Source: Dehalococcoidia bacterium (GTDB taxonomy: Bacteria > Chloroflexota > Dehalococcoidia > JAUSJJ01). Taken from it: a stretch of DNA of 5,205 nucleotides. Every line of letters starts with the position of its first letter. Positions within the stretch are counted from its first letter, which is position 1. Shown piece after piece: positions 1 through 4,607 of the stretch. Where the stretch lies: NCBI GenBank assembly GCA_030647705.1, contig JAUSJJ010000277.1, forward strand, positions 1-5,205, in the 5' to 3' direction. The notes under the pieces are model-generated. The model saw only the letters and a list, made by a program, of their open reading frames with translations, did no database searches and was not told the DNA's origin. A program made the translations under genes and the position numbers.

Positions 1-26
1 TTGCATGAATCAGCGTCAGGAAAAGC

Positions 27-107
27 CGGTTCGATACCGCTCGCCCCCGTATCAAGTACGGGGCAGGCTCTGAGCCTGTCGAAGGGCCCGCTCCTTGTGG
101 TTCGACA
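27..107. repeat. Cluster of short hairpins, REP/MITE-like
   Basis: A gene-free stretch packed with perfect short inverted repeats. CGGT/ACCG pairs at 27-30 and 36-39. CCCCGTA/TACGGGG pairs at 45-51 and 57-63 with a 5-base loop. CAGGCTC/GAGCCTG pairs at 64-70 and 72-78 around a single base. TGTCGAA/TTCGACA pairs at 77-83 and 101-107. Such packing with no coding potential is typical of REP-like or miniature transposable repeats between genes. From memory, the CAGGCTC-T-GAGCCTGTCGAAGGG core resembles dispersed repeats of environmental bacterial genomes, but I cannot count copies here. The left limit of the element is unknown because it may run off the window. Confidence 0.6.
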
Positions 108-212
108 AGTCCCGATTTTGCCGATTCACGTCTTCATACGGCATCCCGCATGAGGGCACGAAATCGGGACATGCGGGATGGCGACACAGTCGCTCACTCA
201 CCACGAGCGGGC
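86..212. repeat. Composite inverted-repeat element with interlocked stems
   Basis: The outer stem pairs 86-93 (GCCCGCTC) and 97-101 (GTGGT) with 200-212, leaving bases 94-96 as a bulge. Inside it, GTCCCGATTT (109-118) pairs perfectly with AAATCGGGAC (161-170), and CATCCCGCAT (142-151) pairs perfectly with ATGCGGGATG (171-180). The two 10-bp stems are interlocked in the order A-B-A'-B', with A' and B' directly adjacent. A small GCGAC/GTCGC hairpin lies at 181-193. No gene is visible in this stretch. It lies just past the 3' end of the PAC2 gene, so it could also fold in that transcript. It may be a MITE-like repeat, a structured RNA, or the remains of two nested repeats; the sequence alone does not decide. 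Confidence 0.6.
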
Positions 213-242
213 AAACACAACGCTCTTTTCTGCAACGAGGTA

Positions 243-1166
243 CTACCCCTGCTTCCCCTTGCCCATCTCATCCTCTTTGCGCAAGAACTCCTCGGCGATC
301 TCCACGGCCTCTCCGGCAGTGATGTCCAGCGGCTCCTGGTACCGACGCTCGACGTAGTTCTTCTCCAGTTCGGCGACGTAGGCTCGGAGCTTCGCATTCT
401 GGCCGATCATGAAGTTGAGCTTGCCTTCCAGGTCTCGGCTGGCCTCTTCAATCGGGGACAGGTCGAGGTTAATGTCCAGCAGCTTCCTCAGACGCTTGAG
501 TATGGCCAGGATGGCTCTCGCGTTCTCCGCCAGCACGATGTTGAACTCCGGGTAGTAGGTTGTCCTGGCGGTGAGCCCCACCAGCTCCATGCCTCTGTCC
601 GCGGCGAAGTGGGTGAGCGTGGCGCCGAAGCTGCCCGGCCCCTCATAGGCCGAATATTGCACGGTGTACGCGTTCATCTCCGTTTTCAGCCTGGCATCGC
701 TGACGTAGCAGGACACTATAGGCTCTCTGGTGTGAGGCGTCTGGTCCAGCACGCCGCCGGGGAGGTAGATACGCCTGACCCCCAGCTCCGTGGCGAAGTC
801 CAGCAGCGTCTCAGCGTATTCCCACCAGTTGAGGCTGGGTTCGGAGCCCAGGAACAACACCAGGTCGTGTTCGGAAGTGCGGTTGGACCAGTAGAAGAAC
901 TCGTTTGCCGGCGGGGTGTGTACCTTGACCAGCCCGTCTTCGATCTTGATGTGGGGCCTGTTGGAGTTTTCGCCGGGTAGCTGGAATACGTGGAACCGCT
1001 GGACGTCCATCTCAGCGAACCGGGTGGCCCCCAGAGTCCTTCTGAGGTAGGCTACCGTGCCTGTAGAGGCTTTCCCTCCATCGGTCCAGCCACCGATGCC
1101 ACATACCATGTTGGGCTTCTTGAGATCGGGTCTCTCGGTGATGGTCAGGATTCCCTTCTTCTCCAT
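243..1166 (-). CDS. PAC2 family protein (proteasome assembly chaperone fold)
   Basis: A 307-residue cytoplasmic protein without signal peptide or membrane segment. The PAC2 fold is shown by the glycine-rich N-terminal motif GGWTDGGKAS (residues 25-34), the LFLGSEPSLNWWEYA strand-helix (105-119), YLPGGVLDQTPHTR (134-147) and GPGSFGATLTH (177-187). The C-terminal third (about 213-275) is charged and helical, likely a coiled coil, as in the long bacterial PAC2 proteins. Eukaryotic and archaeal relatives act as proteasome assembly chaperones. The bacterial members have no settled role, and no proteasome gene is seen here, so function stays open. The ATG start is well supported: GGGGAGG at 1173-1179 sits 6 bases upstream, and an extended -10 promoter lies about 60 bases away. 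The stop is TAG. The gene diverges from the cyclotransferase-like gene and is apparently monocistronic. Confidence 0.88.
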   Translation of the reverse strand: MEKKGILTITERPDLKKPNMVCGIGGWTDGGKASTGTVAYLRRTLGATRFAEMDVQRFHVFQLPGENSNRPHIKIEDGLVKVHTPPANEFFYWSNRTSEHDLVLFLGSEPSLNWWEYAETLLDFATELGVRRIYLPGGVLDQTPHTREPIVSCYVSDARLKTEMNAYTVQYSAYEGPGSFGATLTHFAADRGMELVGLTARTTYYPEFNIVLAENARAILAILKRLRKLLDINLDLSPIEEASRDLEGKLNFMIGQNAKLRAYVAELEKNYVERRYQEPLDITAGEAVEIAEEFLRKEDEMGKGKQG

Positions 1167-1228
1167 AGCAGTCCTCCCCTCGGCGATTTTGACGGGTTTC
1201 CACCAAACAGCGATATGACCTCACGTCC

Positions 1229-1258
1229 ATTATAGCATCAAATACATTGAGGTGGCAG
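1229..1258 (-). promoter_or_regulatory. Promoter of the PAC2 gene (extended -10)
   Basis: Read on the minus strand, a perfect TATAAT lies at 1229-1234, preceded by TGC, which makes an extended -10. A weak -35, CTGCCA (4 of 6 consensus bases), lies at 1253-1258 with an 18-base spacer. The predicted transcript would start near 1222, giving a leader of about 55 bases that includes the strong ribosome binding site. Confidence 0.65.
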
Positions 1259-1286
1259 CCAATCGCCGTATCCTCCCGTGCCCGCG

Positions 1287-1295
1287 TGGTATAAT
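1287..1295 (+). promoter_or_regulatory. Extended -10 promoter of the cyclotransferase-like gene
   Basis: TGG followed by a perfect TATAAT at 1290-1295 forms an extended -10. No recognisable -35 is present at 16-18 bases, which is common for extended -10 promoters. Transcription would begin near 1302 and give a leader of about 70 bases before the ATG at 1373. Together with the PAC2 promoter, these two start sites account for the 1167-1372 spacer. I see no tRNA or riboswitch in that spacer. Confidence 0.65.
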
Positions 1296-1372
1296 TGGGG
1301 TTCAAGCCGCGGGAAGATCGACTGCGTGTTGCCGCTGCAACCGGCGTAGCCTGGTGAAAGGGGGACTGGTTC

Positions 1373-1774
1373 ATGTACTACTTTGCCTATGGCGCCAATC
1401 TCAACCGCAAGCAGATGTCAGAGCGTTGTCCAGCGTGCAAACCATTGTTCCGGGCGACTCTGCCCAATCACAAGTTGATCTTCACCGGTTGGTCGAGGAA
1501 ATGGCGTGGGGGTACTGCGACCATAAGGCCTGCCCAGGGCGAGAAGGTGCTGGGTGGCATCTATGAGGTCTCGGAGGCTGATTTGAAGACGCTCGATGGC
1601 TTTGAGGACGTTCCCCAGACCAACAGCCGGGCGAAGAAGACGGTGGTCAAGGACGGCGGAGACTGGGTGGAGGTGGTCGCCTATGTCAAACGGGAACAAT
1701 TGGAAGAGGCGAAGCCGTCTCCCGAGTACCTGGCGATTGTCCGGCAGGGGTACAAGGACTGGAGGATAATCTAG
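1373..1774 (+). CDS. Gamma-glutamylcyclotransferase family protein
   Basis: A 133-residue cytoplasmic protein of the AIG2/GGCT fold, about the usual size for compact bacterial members. Enzymes of this fold cyclise a gamma-glutamyl group to 5-oxoproline, releasing the amino acid or amine. The substrate-binding loop YFAYGANL is at residues 3-10 (YFAYGSNL in human GGCT, from memory). WRGGTATI (44-51) matches a conserved GGCT strand. LDGFED (74-79) contains E78, which aligns with catalytic Glu98 of human GGCT. PSPEYLAIVRQG (116-127) matches the C-terminal segment. The key residues are intact, so activity is likely. Whether the substrate is gamma-glutamyl amino acids, glutathione fragments or a gamma-glutamylamine cannot be told. 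AAAGGGGG at 1357-1364 lies 8 bases before the ATG and fixes the start. The stop codon overlaps that of the convergent radical SAM gene. Confidence 0.88.
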   Translation: MYYFAYGANLNRKQMSERCPACKPLFRATLPNHKLIFTGWSRKWRGGTATIRPAQGEKVLGGIYEVSEADLKTLDGFEDVPQTNSRAKKTVVKDGGDWVEVVAYVKREQLEEAKPSPEYLAIVRQGYKDWRII

Positions 1775-2694
1775 TCCGTCCTCATCAGAAAGGCGCCGTG
1801 GCTTTCATCCAGCCTGACAAGTCCAGCCTGACGAGCCAGATCCAACGCCTCCAGGAATTCCTGTGGGCTTACCGGTCGAGATAGCTCAGGGAACTCCGCA
1901 GCCCGGTAGCAGGGCCGATAGTCTGGAGTGATGTTCAAGTAGGTGTCCCGAGAGACCTCCTGGGCCAGAAAGCGCGCCGTTTCTGCGGTGCCGGCCAGGC
2001 CATTGGGCAACACCAGGTGCCGCACTACAAGTCCGCTGACCACAGTCCCGCCTTCGTCCAGCTTCAGATCCCCGACCTGGCGATGCATCTCTTTCACAGC
2101 GGCCCGGTTGATTGCCGGATACCCCCGGACTCCGGAGTAGCGCCATCCCACCTCCTCATCAGCATATTTCATGTCGGGCATGTAGATATCGATGACCCCT
2201 TCGAGGAGATGGAGGGCGTCCAGGGAGTCGTAACCGCCCGTGTTGTAGATCAGTGGTATGCTCAACCCACGGGAGGCCGCTATCTGCAAGCCCTCGATGA
2301 TTTGGGGCGCCACGTGGGAAGGGCTTACCAGGTTGATGTTGTGGCAGCCTCCCTGTTGCAGCGCCAGCATCATCTCTGCCAGTTCCTGGGCTGTGGCCTC
2401 ATGGCCGCGGCCCAACTGGCTTACCTCGGAGTTCTGACAGAAAACGCATCCGAGGTTGCAGTGGCTGAAGAAGATGTTCCCGACGCCGCCCCACCCTATC
2501 TCTCCTCCGAAACGCGGGCCATAGCTGGAGACGACCGCATTGAGTCCGGTGTCACATAAACCTGCCTCGCCGGCGAGTCGATTCACTCCACAGCGGCAAC
2601 CGCACATCTGGCAGTCCCGAAGAGCGTTGCGGGAGTCCTCTACTCTGCGGGCAAGCTCGCCTCGCCGCCAGGTTTCAACGTAGATAGCGTTCAT
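1771..2694 (-). CDS. Radical SAM protein, PflX / pyruvate formate-lyase activase homolog (COG1313 type)
   Basis: A 307-residue cytoplasmic protein. The radical SAM motif CxxxCxxC, seen as FFSHCNLGCVFCQNSEVSQ, puts the three cluster ligands at residues 79, 83 and 86. An N-terminal cysteine group (28, 31, 33, 35 and 47; CQMCGCRCG then GLCDTG) is typical of the PflX subfamily and may bind a second metal centre. Family blocks follow: GGCHNINLVSPSHVAPQI, IPLIYNTGGYDS, DIYMPDMKYAD and RHLVLPNG. The family is predicted to activate a glycyl-radical enzyme or carry out related S-adenosylmethionine radical chemistry, but its target is unknown and no glycyl-radical enzyme lies nearby. I chose the ATG at 2692-2694 over an in-frame ATG at 2740-2742 because family homology begins after it and a promoter lies between the two. 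No Shine-Dalgarno is visible; the mRNA may be leaderless. Confidence 0.88.
   Translation of the reverse strand: MNAIYVETWRRGELARRVEDSRNALRDCQMCGCRCGVNRLAGEAGLCDTGLNAVVSSYGPRFGGEIGWGGVGNIFFSHCNLGCVFCQNSEVSQLGRGHEATAQELAEMMLALQQGGCHNINLVSPSHVAPQIIEGLQIAASRGLSIPLIYNTGGYDSLDALHLLEGVIDIYMPDMKYADEEVGWRYSGVRGYPAINRAAVKEMHRQVGDLKLDEGGTVVSGLVVRHLVLPNGLAGTAETARFLAQEVSRDTYLNITPDYRPCYRAAEFPELSRPVSPQEFLEALDLARQAGLVRLDESHGAFLMRTD
1808..1832. repeat. 11-bp direct repeat inside the radical SAM gene
   Basis: TCCAGCCTGAC occurs at 1808-1818 and again at 1822-1832, a 14-base period. The period is not a multiple of three, so the two copies encode different residues (part of QAGL and of VRLD) near the C-terminus of the radical SAM protein. 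It is probably a chance or local-duplication feature. Confidence 0.6.
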
Positions 2695-2705
2695 GATCGT
2701 GAAGT

Positions 2706-2735
2706 ATTGTATACTGCGGCGGCTTCCTGTTTCAA
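2706..2735 (-). promoter_or_regulatory. Promoter of the radical SAM gene
   Basis: On the minus strand a TTGAAA -35 (2730-2735, 5 of 6 consensus bases) and a TACAAT -10 (2706-2711, 5 of 6) are separated by 18 bases. Transcription would start about 4-5 bases before the ATG at 2694, giving an almost leaderless mRNA. The -10 lies inside a small palindrome, AGTAT-TGT-ATACT (2703-2715), which could be an operator. Confidence 0.55.
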
Positions 2736-2759
2736 CAATCATGTGTGGTCCAGAGGGGT

Positions 2760-2789
2760 TTGCGCTTAGGCGCGCTCTTCAACTATACT
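2760..2789 (+). promoter_or_regulatory. Probable promoter of the flavoprotein gene
   Basis: TATACT at 2784-2789 is a good -10 (5 of 6 bases). The best -35 at an allowed distance is TTGCGC (2760-2765, 3 of 6, 18-base spacer), so it is weak. The start would be near 2796, with a short leader carrying the ribosome binding site GGAGAGGA at 2807-2814. Confidence 0.45.
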
Positions 2790-2821
2790 GTCCGCACACT
2801 ATCGCCGGAGAGGATCTGCTG

Positions 2822-3418
2822 TTGAAACTGCTCGCAATCGTCGGCAGCCCGAGATTGAACGGCAATACCAACTATCTGGTCGACGTGGCGTTGGCCGAGG
2901 CAGCGAGGCTTGGCGCTGAGACCGAGAAGGTCGTGCTGAGCCAGCACAGGGTGGACCCGTGCATGGGCCATGCCGATTGCGCTTCCGTCGAGTTCTGCCG
3001 CCAGTTGGACGACGGCGAGTGGATACTGGACAGGTTCTGCGAAGCGGACGGGGTCATCCTGGCCACGCCGGTATACTACTACAACGTTTCAGCATGGATG
3101 AAGGCGTTCATCGACCGGAACTACTTTCTCTACAAACGCGGGCGCAAGTCTCAGGCGAGGGCCGTGGGCATCATCATAGTGGCGGAAGTGGAGGGCATCG
3201 AGGACACCCTCCACACGTTGAAGCAGTTTGTCGGGGAGTCCTTCCGCGTCGGAGATGGCCAGGTGTTTCTCGTCTGTGGTTATGCCGGCGGGCCGGGAGA
3301 TGCCAGGGGCGACGCGGCGCTGGTCGAATCCGCCCGGAACCTGGGCAGGCAGATGGTCGAAACCCTGGCCGGCGGCGCTTCACAAAGAGGGCAGCCGCCA
3401 CCCAAGTCCCAGGGGTAA
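2822..3418 (+). CDS. NAD(P)H-dependent FMN reductase / iron-sulfur flavoprotein-like (WrbA/Isf type)
   Basis: A 198-residue flavodoxin-fold protein, probably using FMN in cytoplasmic electron transfer or quinone/nitro reduction. MKLLAIVGSPRLNGNT (residues 1-16) is the first strand and FMN phosphate loop. CMGHADCASVEFC (47-59) matches the cysteine block of iron-sulfur flavoproteins, except that the second cysteine is histidine (H50). DD follows shortly after. TPVYYYNVSAWMKAFIDR (82-99) is the second FMN-contact block. I chose the TTG at 2822 because GGAGAGGA lies 7 bases upstream and homology begins exactly there; an in-frame ATG at 2693 would add 43 residues with no family match. The C-terminus is a short Gly/Pro-rich tail. 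The gene diverges from the radical SAM gene across about 130 bases, so a shared redox role is possible but unproven. Confidence 0.85.
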   Translation: MKLLAIVGSPRLNGNTNYLVDVALAEAARLGAETEKVVLSQHRVDPCMGHADCASVEFCRQLDDGEWILDRFCEADGVILATPVYYYNVSAWMKAFIDRNYFLYKRGRKSQARAVGIIIVAEVEGIEDTLHTLKQFVGESFRVGDGQVFLVCGYAGGPGDARGDAALVESARNLGRQMVETLAGGASQRGQPPPKSQG

Positions 3419-3438
3419 TGGCCGGCGCCCTCTTGGGT
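3400..3438. terminator. Imperfect inverted repeat between convergent genes, possible bidirectional terminator
   Basis: ACCCAAG (3400-3406) pairs with CTTGGGT (3432-3438), and AGGG (3411-3414) pairs with CCCT (3428-3431), with a 4-base bulge on the left arm. It spans the stop codons and 19-base gap of the convergent flavoprotein and methyltransferase genes. No T-run follows in either direction, so intrinsic termination is uncertain. Confidence 0.35.
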
Positions 3439-4178
3439 CACCCTCGAGGCTTTCTTGCCAGGAGATCTATTTTTCCTTTCACGGAAAGGTCAAGGACTTC
3501 GGCGAACCCCGCCTGCAGCAGGCCCTGGAGCAGTTCGCTGCGGCGCCATGCCCTCAACTTCATGACGAAACGTCGTTCCCTCCAGCCCCGCTGCGTTTCT
3601 CTCACCACGGTGAAGGTGGCGGTGATTGTTTGCTTGCCATAGGTGCGGGTATCGTAGATCAGGACCCAGTGGTCGTCCAGTTCGGCGAAGCGGCGGTATG
3701 ACCCCTCCGGCCGTTCCTGCATGATCGCGTCGTAATCTGCGCCGCCTACCAGGCACCATCCGCCGACCTTTGTTGCATCGTACATGCTGCTGAGGGTGCG
3801 GTTCAGGTCATTGCTGGTTTTCATGTGCGCCAGCGAGTTGCCGCAGGTTATGACCGCATCGAAGGGGCCGTGTATTGTCTGTTGCAGGAAGCGCACGTCG
3901 GCCGTCGCCCAGCGCACCTTGACCGCCGCGCTGCGGGCATTCCGCCGGGCCTGGCGCAACATCTTCCGGGATGTATCACAGCCGGTGACGACATACCCTT
4001 CCTTCGCCAGGCCGATGCACTGAAGCCCGGTGCCGCAGGTGCAGTCCAACACGGATCGGATGCCTCTGGGTTGGAACAGGCCATCCAGCCTCCGTGCCTC
4101 TGTGGCGACTGCCTTGTCCCAGTCATCGAACAGGAGTTGGTAGTACTTTGCTATCTTGTCATAAACCTCTTGAGTCAT
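3438..4178 (-). CDS. Class I SAM-dependent methyltransferase, similar to glycine/sarcosine N-methyltransferases
   Basis: A 246-residue cytoplasmic Rossmann-fold methyltransferase. Counted from the chosen start, VLDCTCGTG (residues 43-51) is the SAM-binding motif I, D68 in VTGCD is the likely ribose-binding acid, TADVR (92-96) contacts adenine, and ITCGNSLAHM (110-119) is motif IV. GGADYDAIMQERP (145-157) and the opening YDKIAKYYQLLFDDW match the layout of bacterial glycine/sarcosine/dimethylglycine N-methyltransferases, from memory; the substrate cannot be read from the sequence. The start is uncertain. The ATG at 4178 begins where family homology begins, whereas an in-frame ATG at 4208 adds ten residues; neither has a strong Shine-Dalgarno. 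The gene is divergent from the prenylated-peptide-like unit, so methylation of that peptide is conceivable but untested. Its 3' end converges on the flavoprotein gene with a 19-base gap. Confidence 0.82.
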   Translation of the reverse strand: MTQEVYDKIAKYYQLLFDDWDKAVATEARRLDGLFQPRGIRSVLDCTCGTGLQCIGLAKEGYVVTGCDTSRKMLRQARRNARSAAVKVRWATADVRFLQQTIHGPFDAVITCGNSLAHMKTSNDLNRTLSSMYDATKVGGWCLVGGADYDAIMQERPEGSYRRFAELDDHWVLIYDTRTYGKQTITATFTVVRETQRGWRERRFVMKLRAWRRSELLQGLLQAGFAEVLDLSVKGKIDLLARKPRG

Positions 4179-4238
4179 TTTGATCCGCTCTTTTCGGTGG
4201 GAAGTCATTGATTTATTGCTCGTGGCGCCTGTTGCGCT

Positions 4239-4268
4239 ATGTTAGTACGTCTTCGGAGGGCATGTCAA
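4239..4268 (-). promoter_or_regulatory. Promoter of the methyltransferase gene
   Basis: On the minus strand a perfect TTGACA -35 (4263-4268) is followed after 18 bases by TAACAT (4239-4244, 4 of 6 -10 bases). Transcription would start near 4232, upstream of both candidate start codons. Confidence 0.55.
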
Positions 4269-4337
4269 ACTGTGATAGGATTGTAAGGTTTATGCGTGTC
4301 GCAAATCTTGACAGCGGAATCGCGGGTATGCCAAACT
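4262..4337 (+). repeat. Direct repeat ATGYCAAACT in the divergent promoter region
   Basis: ATGTCAAACT (4262-4271) and ATGCCAAACT (4328-4337) match at 9 of 10 bases, 66 bases apart. The first copy overlaps the methyltransferase -35 and the second overlaps the proposed -10 of the peptide gene. That placement would suit a shared regulator binding both promoters; two 10-mers could also agree by chance. Confidence 0.4.
4308..4337 (+). promoter_or_regulatory. Promoter of the peptide / ComQ-like unit
   Basis: A perfect TTGACA -35 lies at 4308-4313. The -10 is poor: CAAACT at 4332-4337 (3 of 6) after 18 bases is the best candidate. A consensus -35 with a weak -10 would fit a promoter that needs an activator. 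Transcription would start near 4344, just before the ribosome binding site. Confidence 0.45.
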
Positions 4338-4360
4338 AGGACGTTGAAAGGCGGTGTACC

Positions 4361-4573
4361 ATGAGCAGAACCGGATTACGGACGTTAGCAGCGAAACTGG
4401 CCTCTGACCTGGAATTCAAGAAGAAGGTGCTGTCTGGTGACGAAAAGGCGCTGGCCGGTTTCGACCTGAACAAGGAAGAGCGCGAAGCGGTCGCCAGCGC
4501 GCGCCGCCGCCTGGCTTTGGCTACGCCCGCCGGGCAGGTGAACGCCGAAGGCCCTGTTGCCCTCTGGGTATAA
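4361..4573 (+). CDS. Putative precursor peptide with LigA/Nif11-like leader and C-terminal tryptophan
   Basis: A 70-residue peptide with no signal sequence or membrane segment. Residues 1-53 are charged and predicted helical, with the pattern F-x3-VLSGDEKALAGFDLNKEEREAV (within 19-44) typical of LigA/Nif11-type leader regions of ribosomally made peptides. The tail (about 54-70, beginning TPAGQV) is uncharged apart from one Glu, rich in Gly, Pro and Ala, and ends LWV with Trp69 second to last. ComX, the Bacillus pheromone precursor, likewise has its modified Trp a few residues from the C-terminus. AAAGGCGGTG at 4347-4356, one mismatch from the full Shine-Dalgarno, fixes the start. The next gene, 34 bases on, is a ComQ-like prenyltransferase, supporting a precursor role. 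I recall related annotations under the name Franean1_4349 family RiPP but cannot check. It could instead be an unrelated small protein. Confidence 0.72.
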   Translation: MSRTGLRTLAAKLASDLEFKKKVLSGDEKALAGFDLNKEEREAVASARRRLALATPAGQVNAEGPVALWV

Positions 4574-4607
4574 GCATCTTTCATTATTCAAGCGCCAGGT
4601 CGAAGTT

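Noticed and set aside
150..980. Long open frame on the plus strand opposite the PAC2 gene
   Set aside because: No family motifs and no ribosome binding site; the minus-strand PAC2 protein is clear. It also begins inside the hairpin-rich repeat region.
2017..2559. Plus-strand open frame opposite the radical SAM gene
   Set aside because: It lies wholly antisense to well-conserved radical SAM blocks and has no motif of its own.
2703..2715. AGTAT-TGT-ATACT palindrome as a firm operator
   Set aside because: Five-base arms are too short to claim a regulator site; noted only with the promoter it overlaps.
2695..2742. Upstream ATG start for the radical SAM gene, adding 16 residues
   Set aside because: The predicted -10 lies downstream of it, and the added residues do not resemble the family N-terminus.
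2693..2821. Upstream ATG start for the flavoprotein, adding 43 residues
   Set aside because: The added stretch has no family match, covers the proposed promoter, and starts in the CATG that also holds the radical SAM start; TTG at 2822 has a strong ribosome binding site.
4262..4339. Short 25-residue plus-strand frame upstream of the peptide gene
   Set aside because: GGAGGG lies only one base before its ATG, too close to act as a ribosome binding site, and the frame overlaps both promoters.
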